Source: Rhodanobacter ginsengisoli (GTDB taxonomy: Bacteria > Pseudomonadota > Gammaproteobacteria > Xanthomonadales > Rhodanobacteraceae). Taken from it: 64,000 nucleotides of DNA. Within the stretch, counting starts at the first letter, position 1. The number at the start of each line of letters is the position of its first letter. The stretch is taken from NCBI RefSeq assembly GCF_042657065.1, contig NZ_JBHSNF010000001.1, forward strand, positions 1,488,001 through 1,552,000, in the 5' to 3' direction. The translations under genes were made by a program, and so were the position numbers. The notes under the pieces were generated by a model, which saw only the letters and a list, made by a program, of their open reading frames with translations, searched no databases and was not told the DNA's origin. Below are positions 35,197-46,774 of the stretch, in pieces.

Positions 35197-36450
35197 ATGC
35201 AGGAAATCCGCAACTACACGATGAACTTCGGCCCGCAGCATCCGGCCGCGCACGGCGTGCTGCGTCTGGTGATGGAGATGGACGGAGAGACCATCGTTCG
35301 CGCCGATCCGCATGTGGGCCTGCTGCACCGGGGTACCGAGAAGCTGGCCGAGTCGAAGCCGTTCAACCAGTCGATCGGCTACATGGATCGGCTCGACTAC
35401 GTCTCGATGATGTGCAATGAGCATGCCTACGTGCGTGCCATCGAGAACCTGCTGGGGATCGAGGCGCCGGAGCGTGCCCAGTACATCCGCACCATGTTCG
35501 ACGAGATCACCCGCATCCTGAACCACCTGATGTGGATCGGTTCCAATGCGCTCGATCTGGGTGCGATGGCGGTGTTCCTGTATGCGTTCCGCGAGCGCGA
35601 AGAGCTGATGGACGTCTATGAGGCTGTATCGGGCGCGCGCATGCATGCGACCTACTACCGCCCCGGCGGCGTCTATCGCGACCTGCCGGCGCAGATGTCG
35701 CAGTACCGCGAGTCGCCGTGGCACAAGGGCCAGGATCTGAAGCGCATCAACAGCTGGCGCGAAGGCTCGATGCTGGACTACCTCGATGCGTTCACCGCCG
35801 ATTTCCCGTCGAAGGTGGACGAGTACGAGGAACTGCTCACCAACAACCGCATCTGGAAGCAGCGCACGGTCGGTATCGGCGTGATCTCGCCGGAGCTGGC
35901 CCAGCAGTGGGGCATGACCGGCGTGATGCTGCGCGGCTCGGGCGTCGAATGGGACCTGCGCAAGAAGCAGCCGTACGCGAAGTACGCCGAGATGGATTTC
36001 GACATCCCGGTGGGCGTCGGTGGCGACTGCTACGACCGATACCTGTGCCGCGTGGAAGAAATGCGCCAGTCGAACCGGATCATCCGCCAGTGCGTGCAAT
36101 GGCTGCGGGCGAACCCCGGCCCGGTGATGGTGCAGAACTTCAAGGTCGCGCCGCCGTCGCGGGTCGAGATGAAGGAGGACATGGAAGCCATGATCCATCA
36201 CTTCAAGCTGTTCACCGAAGGCTATTGCGTGCCCGCCGGCGAGACCTATGCCGCGGTCGAGGCGCCGAAAGGCGAGTTCGGCTGCTACCTGGTTTCCGAC
36301 GGCGCCAACAAGCCGTTCCGCGCGCATCTTCGCGCCCCGGGCTTCGCCCACCTGTCTTCCATGGACACCATCGTGCGCGGCCACATGCTCGCCGACGTGG
36401 TGGCCATGATCGGAACCTATGACCTCGTGTTCGGCGAAGTGGATCGCTGA
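35197..36450 (+). CDS. nuoD: NADH-quinone oxidoreductase subunit D
   Basis: A 417-residue 49-kDa-type subunit that lines the quinone cavity with NuoB. The N-terminal FGPQHPAAHGVLRLV, GLLHRGTEKL, and C-terminal MDTIVRGHMLADVVAMIGT are diagnostic. It starts two bases after the nuoC stop. Confidence 0.97.
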   Translation: MQEIRNYTMNFGPQHPAAHGVLRLVMEMDGETIVRADPHVGLLHRGTEKLAESKPFNQSIGYMDRLDYVSMMCNEHAYVRAIENLLGIEAPERAQYIRTMFDEITRILNHLMWIGSNALDLGAMAVFLYAFREREELMDVYEAVSGARMHATYYRPGGVYRDLPAQMSQYRESPWHKGQDLKRINSWREGSMLDYLDAFTADFPSKVDEYEELLTNNRIWKQRTVGIGVISPELAQQWGMTGVMLRGSGVEWDLRKKQPYAKYAEMDFDIPVGVGGDCYDRYLCRVEEMRQSNRIIRQCVQWLRANPGPVMVQNFKVAPPSRVEMKEDMEAMIHHFKLFTEGYCVPAGETYAAVEAPKGEFGCYLVSDGANKPFRAHLRAPGFAHLSSMDTIVRGHMLADVVAMIGTYDLVFGEVDR

Positions 36451-36471
36451 GCCGGCACGACGGAGAAACGC

Positions 36472-36999
36472 ATGAAAGCCACCGGACATTTCGAGCAGGT
36501 CAGGAACGTCGATCCGCTCGTCGTACTCACCGAGCACACCCGCCATCACATCGACGAATGGGTGGCCAAGTTCCCGCCGGATCGCAAGCGCTCGGCGCTG
36601 ATCCAGGGTCTGTTTGTCGCGCAGGAGCAGAACCAGGGCTTTCTCACCGACGAGCTGATTACCGCGGTGGCGAAATATCTCGACCTGCCCTCGGTGTGGG
36701 CCTACGAGGTGGCCAGCTTCTACTCGATGCTGGAGACCAAGCCGGTGGGGCGCAACAACGTGGCGATCTGCACCAACATCTCGTGCTGGCTCAACGGTGC
36801 CGAGGGTCTGGTGAAGCATTGCGAGAAGAAGCTGGGTATCAAGCTCGGCGAGAGCACGCCGGACGGCCGCGTGTACCTCAAGCAGGAAGAGGAATGCATC
36901 GCTGCCTGTGTCTACGCTCCGGCGGCCACGGTCAACGGGCATTACCACGAGCACCTCACCACCGAGAAGCTCGACGAAATTCTGGACGGGTTGGAGTAA
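36472..36999 (+). CDS. nuoE: NADH-quinone oxidoreductase subunit E
   Basis: A 175-residue thioredoxin-like subunit with the [2Fe-2S] cluster N1a ligands in CTNISCWLNGA and ECIAACVYAP. GGAG lies before the ATG. It is part of the NADH dehydrogenase module with NuoF and NuoG. Confidence 0.96.
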   Translation: MKATGHFEQVRNVDPLVVLTEHTRHHIDEWVAKFPPDRKRSALIQGLFVAQEQNQGFLTDELITAVAKYLDLPSVWAYEVASFYSMLETKPVGRNNVAICTNISCWLNGAEGLVKHCEKKLGIKLGESTPDGRVYLKQEEECIAACVYAPAATVNGHYHEHLTTEKLDEILDGLE

Positions 37000-37002
37000 G
37001 CC

Positions 37003-38324
<1,322 letters not shown>

Positions 38325-38328
<4 letters not shown>

Positions 38329-40649
38329 GTGCGCAACCGACCACCCAGGCAACCGACCTGCTCAACATCGAGGTCGACGGCAAGCCCACGCAGATCCGCA
38401 AGGGCGCCATGATCATCGAGGCCGCCGACGCGATCGGCGTGTCGATCCCGCGTTTCTGCTACCACCGCAAGCTGCCGATCGCCGCGAACTGCCGCATGTG
38501 CCTGGTCGATGTGGAGATGGGCGGCAAGCTGATGCCCAAGCCGCAGCCGGCCTGTGCCACGCCGGTGGCCGAGGGCATGAAGGTGATGACGCGCTCGGAC
38601 AAGGCGCTGAAATTCCAGAAGGACGTGATGGAGTTCCTGCTGATCAACCATCCGCTGGATTGCCCGATCTGCGATCAGGGTGGCGAATGCGAGCTGCAGG
38701 ACGTGGCGCTGGGCTATGGCCGCAGCGTGTCGCGCTATACCGATCGCAAGCGCACGGTGGCCGACGAGAACCTCGGCCCGCTGGTCGCCACCGAGATGAC
38801 CCGCTGCATCCAGTGCACGCGTTGCGTGCGCTTCACCAGCGAGATCGCCGGCACCTACGAGCTCGGCGGCATGAGCCGTGGCGAGAACCTGCAGATCGGC
38901 ACTTACATCGGCAAGACGGTCGAGACCGAATTGTCCGGCAACATCATCGATGTCTGCCCGGTGGGCGCGCTGACCAACAAGCCGTTCCAGTTCAAGGCGC
39001 GCGCGTGGGAGCTGATCGCCAAGCCGTCGATCGGTTACCACGATGCGCTCGGTTCCAACCTGTGGCTGCACACGCGCCGCGGTGAGGTGCTGCGCACGGT
39101 CCCGCGCGACAACGAGGCGGTCAACGAGTGCTGGTTGTCCGATCGCGATCGCTACAGTCATCAGGGCCTGTATGCCGACGACCGCATCAGCGCACCGGAA
39201 GTCAAGCGCAACGGGCAATGGCAGGCGACCAGCTGGGAAGATGCGCTGCAGTTTGCCGGCGAGGCGCTGAAGAAGGCGCCGGGCAGCGACCTGGGCGTGC
39301 TGGTGCACCCGGCGACCTCGAACGAGGAGGGCGATCTGCTGATGCGGCTGGCCCGCGGGCTGGGCAGCGCCCACGTCGATCATCGCGTGCGCCAGCTCGA
39401 CTTCGCCGACAACGCCGTGGCGCAGCCGTTTGCGCTGCCGGTGGCGGAAGTCGACCAGATCCGGGCGGCCCTGCTGGTCGGTTCGGACCTGCGTTACGAG
39501 ATGCCGTTGCTGAATCATCGGGTGCATCAGGCGACCAAGCTGGGCGCCCGGGTGTACGCGGTCAACCCGGCGCATTTCGATTTCAACTACGCGCTGGCCG
39601 GTGAGTCGATCGTGGCGCCACAGGCGATGGTCGATGCGCTGCTGGGCTTGGCCAGGGCGGCCGTCAGCGCGGGCACCACGGCACCTGCGGCACTGGCCGG
39701 GGCGATCGACGCGGCGCAGGGCGATCAGGGTGACGATGACGCGATTGCCGCGTTGAAGTCGGGCAGGGCGGTAGTGATCCTCGGCGAAGCGGCGGTAACC
39801 CATCCGCAGGCGTCCTGGCTGCGGGCGATCGCCCGGTTCATCGCCGACGCCACCGGCGCCGGTTACAACGAATTGCCGGTCGGTGCCAATGCGATCGGGC
39901 TGGCCCGACTCGGCGTCGTGCCAGGCAACGGCGGGCTCGATGCACAGGCGATGCTGGCCCAGCCACGCAAGAGCTACCTGCTGTATGGCGTCGAGCCGCC
40001 GCATGATTTTGCCGATGGCGCGGCCACGTTGAAGGCGCTGCACGAGGCGGAACAGGTGGTGGCGTTCAGCGCCTACGCCAGTGCCGCCTTGCGCGAGGTG
40101 GCCGACGTGATCCTGCCGATCGCGTTGCTGCCGGAGATCGATGCCACCCTGGTCAACGTGGATGGCCTGGCCCAGGGCGTCGGCGCCGGCGCCAAGGCCG
40201 CCGGACAGACCCGGCCGGGCTGGAAGGTGCTGCGCGCACTGGGCGGCGCGCTGCAACTGGCCGGATTCGAGTTCGACGATCTTGCCGGTCTGCGCGACGG
40301 CATCGGCGAGCGGGCGGTGACGCCGCGCAGCGGTCTGGCCACGCGCCCGACCGCTGGCGGCCTGACTCGTCTTGCCACCTGGCCGATCTATCGCAGCGAT
40401 GCGGTGCTGCGGCGGGCCACGGCGCTGAACGCGCACCCGCTCAATCGCGCCCCGGCGGTGCGCCTGAACGCGCTGGAGGCCCAGCGACTGGCGCTGGTCG
40501 ACGGCGGTCAAGTGCGTATCAACGACGTATGCCTGCCGCTGGTGGTCGACATTGCCGTGCCGGACGGCGCGGTCTGGATCGAAGCGGCCCAGGACCTCAC
40601 CGCCGCGTTGCCGCCGTATGGCGCGTCCATCACCTTGAGCAAGGCTTAA
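38325..40649 (+). CDS. nuoG: NADH-quinone oxidoreductase subunit G
   Basis: A 774-residue iron-sulfur subunit. The N terminus has a [2Fe-2S] ferredoxin domain (FCYHRKLPIAANCRMCLVD), a His-Cys3 cluster (HPLDCPICDQGGECELQD) and a [4Fe-4S] site (CIQCTRCVRF). The remainder is a molybdopterin-oxidoreductase-like domain without a clear cofactor site. ATG 38325 overlaps the nuoF stop. Confidence 0.96.
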
Positions 40650-40653
40650 GCAG

Positions 40654-41706
40654 ATGCTTGATCAACTCATCCATCAGCTCGGCTTGCCGATCCTGTACAT
40701 CTTTGCGATCGTGCTGCCGCTGATCATCGCGGTGGCGATGTTCGTGTACTGGGAGCGCAAGGTCATCGGCTGGATGCACGTGCGCATGGGGCCGAACAAG
40801 ATCGGTCCGTTCGGCGTGCTGCAGGCTTTTGCCGACGTGGTGAAGCTGCTGATCAAGGAAGTGATCCTGCCGACCAAGGCGAACCGCTTCCTGTACTTCA
40901 CGGCGCCGTTGCTGGCGCTGATTCCGGCGCTGGCGGCGTGGGCGGTGATCCCGTTCAGCAGCAGGATGGTGCTGTCCAATGCCAACGCGGGCGTGCTCTA
41001 CCTGCTGGCGATGACCTCGCTGGGCGTGTACGGCATCATCATCGCCGGCTGGGCTTCCAACTCGCGCTACGCGCTGCTCGGCGCGATGCGCTCGGCCGCG
41101 CAGGTGATCTCCTACGAACTGGCGATGGGCCTGTGCCTGGTCTGCGTGCTGGTGCTGGCCGGCAGCCTCAACCTCAGCGACATCGTCAACGCGCAGGCCG
41201 GCGGCAAGGGCCTGTTCGACTGGTTCTGGCTGCCGCTGCTGCCGGTGTTCGTGATCTATTTCATCTCCGGCGTGGCCGAGACCAATCGCGCGCCGTTCGA
41301 CGTGGCCGAGGGCGAGTCGGAGATCGTGGCCGGTTTCCACGTGGAGTATTCCGGTTCCGCGTTCGCGATCTTCTTCCTGGCCGAATACGCCAACATGATC
41401 CTGGTCAGCTTCCTGGCCTCGATCCTGTTCCTTGGCGGCTGGTTGAGCCCGCTGCAGGGCTGGATCCACGCCGATGCGCCGGGCTGGATCAACTGGATCT
41501 GGACCGGCGGCTTCATCTGGCTGTTCATCAAGGCGTTCGTGATGAGCTTCCTGTTCCTGTGGTTCCGCGCCACCTTCCCGCGTTACCGCTATGACCAGAT
41601 CATGCGGCTGGGCTGGAAGGTGCTCATTCCGATCGCGATCGCCTGGGTGATGGTTGCCGGCTGCATGAAGTATTTCGGCTGGGTCAGCATCGGCGCAGGG
41701 GTATAA
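40654..41706 (+). CDS. nuoH: NADH-quinone oxidoreductase subunit H
   Basis: A 350-residue membrane subunit with about eight helices that forms part of the quinone channel. Signature segments are YWERKVIGWMHVRMGPNKIG, KLLIKEVILPTKANRFLYF and ETNRAPFDVAEGESEIVAGF. It begins four bases after nuoG. Confidence 0.97.
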   Translation: MLDQLIHQLGLPILYIFAIVLPLIIAVAMFVYWERKVIGWMHVRMGPNKIGPFGVLQAFADVVKLLIKEVILPTKANRFLYFTAPLLALIPALAAWAVIPFSSRMVLSNANAGVLYLLAMTSLGVYGIIIAGWASNSRYALLGAMRSAAQVISYELAMGLCLVCVLVLAGSLNLSDIVNAQAGGKGLFDWFWLPLLPVFVIYFISGVAETNRAPFDVAEGESEIVAGFHVEYSGSAFAIFFLAEYANMILVSFLASILFLGGWLSPLQGWIHADAPGWINWIWTGGFIWLFIKAFVMSFLFLWFRATFPRYRYDQIMRLGWKVLIPIAIAWVMVAGCMKYFGWVSIGAGV

Positions 41707-41709
41707 GCA

Positions 41710-42201
41710 ATGAATTCGGTAACCCGCTATTTCAAGAGTCTGCTGCTGATCGAGCTGTTCCAGGGCATGGGACTGACCATGCGCTACATGTTCAAGCCGA
41801 AGTACACCGTGCGCTACCCGATGGAGCATATCCCCAAGTCGAACCGTTTCCGCGGCCTGCACGCGTTGCGCCGCTACGCGAACGGCGAGGAGCGCTGCAT
41901 TGCGTGCAAGCTGTGCGAGGCGGTATGCCCGGCCCTGGCGATCACCATCGATTCGGCGCCGCGCGAATCGGATGGCCAGCGCCGCACCACGCGTTACGAC
42001 ATCGATCTGTTCAAGTGCATCTTCTGCGGTTTCTGCGAGGAGAGCTGCCCGGTGGATTCGATCGTCGAGACGTCGATCCATGAATACCATTTCGAGCACC
42101 GTGGCGAGAACGTGGTGAACAAGCAGCAACTGCTTGCCATCGGCGATCGCTTCGAGCAGCAGATCGCCGCTGACCGCGCGCAAGATGCGGCGTATCGCTG
42201 A
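41710..42201 (+). CDS. nuoI: NADH-quinone oxidoreductase subunit I
   Basis: A 163-residue subunit with two ferredoxin-type [4Fe-4S] motifs, CIACKLCEAVCP and CIFCGFCEESCP, which carry clusters N6a and N6b leading to N2. The start lies three bases after the nuoH stop. Confidence 0.97.
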   Translation: MNSVTRYFKSLLLIELFQGMGLTMRYMFKPKYTVRYPMEHIPKSNRFRGLHALRRYANGEERCIACKLCEAVCPALAITIDSAPRESDGQRRTTRYDIDLFKCIFCGFCEESCPVDSIVETSIHEYHFEHRGENVVNKQQLLAIGDRFEQQIAADRAQDAAYR

Positions 42202-42209
42202 GGCCCACG

Positions 42210-42869
42210 ATGAATCCCCAACTGCTTCAACTCATCTGTTTCTACGCCTTCGGCTTCGTCACCGTGGCCGCCGCGCTGTCGGTGATCACGCTGAAGAACA
42301 CCGTGCACGCGGTGCTGGCGCTGGTGCTCACCTTCTTCAGTTCGGCCTGCCTGTGGATATTGCTCGACGCCGAGTTCCTCGCGCTGGCGCTGATCGTGGT
42401 CTACGTCGGCGCGGTGATGGTGCTGTTCCTGTTCGTGGTGATGATGCTCGACATCGACCAGGAGAAAATACGCGAGGGCTTCGTGAAGTTCCTTCCCGTC
42501 GGCCTGATCGTGGCGCTGGTGATGCTGGCGGAGATGCTCGGCCTGATCGGCGTGCGCGCGATGCATGCCCAGCTCATGGGTGCCGACCCGGCCGCGGTCG
42601 CCGGTGTCTCCAACACCACCTGGCTTGGCCTCGCGTTGTATACCCGTTTCCTGCTGCCGTTCGAGATCGCCGCGCTGATCCTCACCGTGGGCGTGATCGC
42701 CGCGGTGGCGCTGACCCTGCGCGAGCGTGGCGACGCGCGCTACGAGTCGGCCAGCCAGCAGGTCAAGGTCAATCCGCGTGACCGCGTCCGCATCGTGAAG
42801 ATGGCGGCCGTGCGCCACGACGCGTCGCCTGCTGCCGACGACAACGCCCCAAAGGAGCCGCGCCCATGA
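42210..42869 (+). CDS. nuoJ: NADH-quinone oxidoreductase subunit J
   Basis: A 219-residue membrane subunit with five predicted helices and the conserved ALIVVYVGAVMVLFLFVVMM segment containing the pi-bulge tyrosine region. The polar C-terminal extension is about 40 residues. It overlaps nuoK by 4 bases. Confidence 0.95.
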   Translation: MNPQLLQLICFYAFGFVTVAAALSVITLKNTVHAVLALVLTFFSSACLWILLDAEFLALALIVVYVGAVMVLFLFVVMMLDIDQEKIREGFVKFLPVGLIVALVMLAEMLGLIGVRAMHAQLMGADPAAVAGVSNTTWLGLALYTRFLLPFEIAALILTVGVIAAVALTLRERGDARYESASQQVKVNPRDRVRIVKMAAVRHDASPAADDNAPKEPRP

Positions 42870-43171
42870 TCTCCCTCGCGCATTACATCGTGCTTGGCGC
42901 GGTGCTGTTCTGCATCGCCGTCGCCGGCCTGTTCATCAATCGCAAGAACGTGATCGTGCTGTTGATGTCGATCGAATTGATGCTGCTCGCCGTGAACATG
43001 AATTTCGTGGCGTTCTCGCGTTTTCTCGGCGACGTCTCGGGGCAGGTGTTCGTGTTCTTCATCCTCACCGTGGCCGCGGCGGAAGCCGCCATCGGCCTGG
43101 CGATCCTGGTGCTGCTGTTCCGCAATCGCAGCACGATCAATATCGCCGACATCGACAGCATGAAGGGCTGA
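42866..43171 (+). CDS. nuoK: NADH-quinone oxidoreductase subunit K
   Basis: A 101-residue three-helix membrane subunit. The glutamates of the proton path are seen in SIELMLLAVNMN and in AAAEAAIGLAI. It lies between nuoJ and nuoL as usual. Confidence 0.96.
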   Translation: MISLAHYIVLGAVLFCIAVAGLFINRKNVIVLLMSIELMLLAVNMNFVAFSRFLGDVSGQVFVFFILTVAAAEAAIGLAILVLLFRNRSTINIADIDSMKG

Positions 43172-43175
43172 TCAC

Positions 43176-45239
43176 ATGAGTCTTTCGACCTCCATCCTGC
43201 TGACGATCGCCCTGGCGCCGCTGGTCGGTTGCCTGCTGGCCGGCTTCCTGGGCAAATTCATCGGCCGGGCCGGCTCGCACAGCGTCACCATCCTGGGCGT
43301 GGCGATCTCCTGCGCGCTGTCGTTCTACGTGCTGTACCAGCTGAGCTTCGGTGGTGCCGAGGTCTACAACCAGAACATCTACACCTGGTTCCAGATCGGC
43401 CAGCTGAACGCCAGCGTGGGCTTTCTGGTCGACCGCCTGACGGCGATGATGCTGGTGGTGGTGAGCCTGGTGTCGCTGCTGGTGCACGTCTATACCATCG
43501 GCTACATGGCCGACGACGACGGCTACACGCGCTTCTTCAGCTACATCTCGCTGTTCACCTTCTCGATGTTCATGCTGGTGATGAGCAACAACTTCGTGCA
43601 GCTGTTCTTCGGCTGGGAAGCGGTGGGCCTGGTGTCGTACCTGCTGATCGGCTTCTGGTACAAGCGGCCGACCGCGATCTTCGCCAACCTCAAGGCGTTC
43701 CTGGTCAACCGCGTGGGCGATTTCGGCTTCCTGCTCGGCATCGCCGCGGTGCTTTATTTCCTGCATACGCTGGATTACGCCACCGCGTTCGGTGCGGCGC
43801 CGGGTCTGCTCGGCAAGACCCTGCAGATCACCGCCGGCACCCATTGGGATGCGGCCACGGTGATCTGCATCTGCCTGTTCATCGGCGCGATGGGCAAGTC
43901 GGCGCAGGTGCCGTTGCATGTGTGGTTGCCCGATTCGATGGAGGGCCCGACTCCGATCTCGGCGCTGATCCATGCGGCAACGATGGTTACCGCCGGCATC
44001 TTCATGGTGGCGCGGATGTCGCCGCTGTTCGAGTTGTCCTCGACCGCACTGAGCTTCGTGCTGGTGATCGGTGCCACCACGGCGCTGTTCACCGGTCTGA
44101 TCGGTATCGTGCAGAACGACATCAAGCGGGTGATCGCCTATTCGACGCTGTCGCAGCTGGGCTACATGACGGTGGCGCTGGGCGTGTCGATGTACAGCGG
44201 TGCGGTGTTCCACCTGATGACCCATGCGTTCTTCAAGGCGCTGCTGTTCCTCGGCGCCGGCTCGGTGATCATCGCGATGCATCACGAGCAGGACATGCGC
44301 TACATGGGCGGCCTGCGCAAGTACATGCCGATCACCTGGATCACCATGTGGATCGGCTCGCTGGCGCTGGTGGCGGTGCCGTTCACCTCCGGCTTCTATT
44401 CGAAGGACGCGATCATCGAAGCGGTCGGCCTGTCGCATCGCTGGGGCGCGCATTACGCCTATTTCTGCGTGATGGCCGGTGCACTGGTGACCGGACTGTA
44501 TACGTTCCGCCAGATGTACCTGACCTTCCATGGCAAGGAGCGCTTCACGGTCGTGGCCGCTCACGGGCATGGCGCGCATGTCGAGCATCGCGACGACCAT
44601 GGCCACCACGAGCCGGGCGTGATGCACGAGGTGCCGAAGGAGTCTCCTTGGGTGGTCACGCTGCCGCTGATCCTGCTGGCGATTCCGTCGCTGCTGGTTG
44701 GTTTCTTCACCGTCGGGCCGGTGCTGTTCGGTGGCTGGTTCGGCAGCGCGATCCACGTCGACGAGGCGAACAACATGCTGGGCGAGCTCGGCCAGGAGTT
44801 CCACGGTTCACTGGCCATGGCGCTGCACGGGTTCACCCAGCTGCCGTTCCTGCTGGTGCTCGCCGCATTCGCCATCACCACCTACGTCTACCTGTTCAAT
44901 CCGGCGATGGCCGACCGGATCAAGAACGCATTGAAGCCGTTCTACAACGTGCTCAATCACAAGTATTGGTTCGACGCGCTGTACTTCGTGGTGTTCGCCC
45001 GTGGCTCCACGCGGCTCGGCCGGCTGTTCTGGAAGGCGGGCGACACGGCGGCGATCGATGACGTGATGGTCAACGGTTCGGTCGGTCTGGTGCACCGCAT
45101 CGCAGCGACGATGCGCCGGCTGCAGTCCGGTTATCTCTATCACTACGCCTTCGCCATGATCCTCGGCCTGATCCTGCTGCTGGGTGGTTACTGGCTGGTG
45201 GACTCCGGTTTCATGGGTCACGGGCTGGTCGGGCAATAA
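43176..45239 (+). CDS. nuoL: NADH-quinone oxidoreductase subunit L
   Basis: A 687-residue antiporter-like proton-pumping subunit (E. coli NuoL has 613). Conserved elements are FFGWEAVGLVSYLLIGFWY, KSAQVPLHVWLPDSMEGPTP, LIHAATMVTAGIF and YSTLSQLGYM, and the long lateral helix lies at the C terminus. A histidine-rich loop (about 44564-44625, residues near 465-485) adds to the length; it could bind metal or be a spacer. Confidence 0.96.
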   Translation: MSLSTSILLTIALAPLVGCLLAGFLGKFIGRAGSHSVTILGVAISCALSFYVLYQLSFGGAEVYNQNIYTWFQIGQLNASVGFLVDRLTAMMLVVVSLVSLLVHVYTIGYMADDDGYTRFFSYISLFTFSMFMLVMSNNFVQLFFGWEAVGLVSYLLIGFWYKRPTAIFANLKAFLVNRVGDFGFLLGIAAVLYFLHTLDYATAFGAAPGLLGKTLQITAGTHWDAATVICICLFIGAMGKSAQVPLHVWLPDSMEGPTPISALIHAATMVTAGIFMVARMSPLFELSSTALSFVLVIGATTALFTGLIGIVQNDIKRVIAYSTLSQLGYMTVALGVSMYSGAVFHLMTHAFFKALLFLGAGSVIIAMHHEQDMRYMGGLRKYMPITWITMWIGSLALVAVPFTSGFYSKDAIIEAVGLSHRWGAHYAYFCVMAGALVTGLYTFRQMYLTFHGKERFTVVAAHGHGAHVEHRDDHGHHEPGVMHEVPKESPWVVTLPLILLAIPSLLVGFFTVGPVLFGGWFGSAIHVDEANNMLGELGQEFHGSLAMALHGFTQLPFLLVLAAFAITTYVYLFNPAMADRIKNALKPFYNVLNHKYWFDALYFVVFARGSTRLGRLFWKAGDTAAIDDVMVNGSVGLVHRIAATMRRLQSGYLYHYAFAMILGLILLLGGYWLVDSGFMGHGLVGQ

Positions 45240-45253
45240 GGGAATCACGATCG

Positions 45254-46762
45254 ATGTTCAATCACTTGCTCAGCCTGCTGATCTGGCTTCCCGTCGTCGG
45301 TGCCATCCCGGTGTTGCTTGCCGGCACGGCTCGACCCCACCTGGCACGCTGGCTGTCCATGCTGGTGGCGGTGCTGACCTTCGTGGTCAGCCTGTTCCTG
45401 CTGCTGCAGTACAACGCCGATGCAGGCGGCATGCAGCTCACCGAAAGCTACATGTGGATCGCCTCGTGGGGCGTCCACTACAGCCTCGCGGTCGATGGCA
45501 TCTCGGTGGCACTGATCCTGATGACCAGCTTCGTCGGCATCCTGGTGATCGCCGGCGCGTGGGAGGTCATCCAGGACAAGCCGCACCAGTACATGGCCGC
45601 GATGCTGATGCTGGAAGGCCTGCTGATCGGCGTGTTCTGTGCCACCGATGCGCTGCTGTTCTACGCGCTGTTCGAGGCGATCCTGATCCCGATGTTCATC
45701 CTGATCGGTATCTGGGGTGGGCCGCGGCGCGTCTACGCCACGCTGAAGTTCTTCATTTACACGTTCTTCGGCTCGGTCTTCATGCTGATCGCGCTGCTGT
45801 ACCTGTACCAGAAGGCAGGCACGTTCGACATGGCCACGCTGGCGGCGCTGCCGCTGACCATGAAGGAGCAGACCTGGATCTTCTTCGCGTTCCTGATCGC
45901 GTTCGCGATCAAGGTACCGATGGTGCCGGTGCACACCTGGTTGCCGGATGCGCATGTCGAGGCGCCGACCGGCGGTTCGGTGGTGCTTGCCGCGGTGATG
46001 CTGAAGGTGGGTACCTACGGAATGCTGCGCTTCATCCTGCCAATGGTGCCGGATGCAGGTGCGCACTACGCCTGGCTGGTGATCGTGCTGAGCCTGGTCG
46101 CGATCGTCTACATCGGCTACGTCGCGCTGGTGCAGGAGGACATGAAGAAGCTGGTGGCGTATTCCTCGGTGGCCCACATGGGTTTCGTCACGCTGGGCAT
46201 CTTCATCGCGTTCTGGCTGGTGCGCGAGCAGGGCAGCACCGGGATGGCCCTGCTGGGCATGCAGGGCGCGATGGTGCAGATGATCTCGCATGGCTTCATC
46301 TCGGGTGCGATGTTCACCTGCATCGGCGTGCTGTACGACCGCATGCATACCCGCTCGATCAAGGATTACGGCGGCGTCATCAACGTGATGCCCTGGTTCG
46401 GCTTCTTCTACGTGCTGTTCGCGATGGCCAATTGCGGCCTGCCGGGCACCAGCGGTTTCGTGGGCGAGTTCATGGTGATCCTGGCCAGCTTCAGCGCCAA
46501 TCCGTGGATCGCGCTGTTCGCCGCCTTCACCCTGATCATCGGAGCGGCCTATACGCTGTGGCTGGTGAAGCGGGTGCTGTGGGGCGACATCACCAACCCG
46601 CACGTGGCCGAGATGAAGGAAATCAACGGTCGCGAGACCTTCGTGCTGGCCGCCTTCGCCGTTGCGGTGCTGGCGCTGGGCATCTGGCCGCAACCACTGG
46701 TCCATCTGATGGACAGTTCGGTGTCGCAGCTGGTGCAACAGCTCGCCATTCACAAGATTTAA
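45254..46762 (+). CDS. nuoM: NADH-quinone oxidoreductase subunit M
   Basis: A 502-residue antiporter-like pumping subunit with about 14 helices. The helix-breaking lysine and glutamate regions appear in LFYALFEAILIPMFILIG, KVPMVPVHTWLPDAHVEAPT and MKKLVAYSSVAHMGF. Length matches E. coli NuoM (509). Confidence 0.96.
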   Translation: MFNHLLSLLIWLPVVGAIPVLLAGTARPHLARWLSMLVAVLTFVVSLFLLLQYNADAGGMQLTESYMWIASWGVHYSLAVDGISVALILMTSFVGILVIAGAWEVIQDKPHQYMAAMLMLEGLLIGVFCATDALLFYALFEAILIPMFILIGIWGGPRRVYATLKFFIYTFFGSVFMLIALLYLYQKAGTFDMATLAALPLTMKEQTWIFFAFLIAFAIKVPMVPVHTWLPDAHVEAPTGGSVVLAAVMLKVGTYGMLRFILPMVPDAGAHYAWLVIVLSLVAIVYIGYVALVQEDMKKLVAYSSVAHMGFVTLGIFIAFWLVREQGSTGMALLGMQGAMVQMISHGFISGAMFTCIGVLYDRMHTRSIKDYGGVINVMPWFGFFYVLFAMANCGLPGTSGFVGEFMVILASFSANPWIALFAAFTLIIGAAYTLWLVKRVLWGDITNPHVAEMKEINGRETFVLAAFAVAVLALGIWPQPLVHLMDSSVSQLVQQLAIHKI

Positions 46763-46774
46763 GCAGGATCGAAC

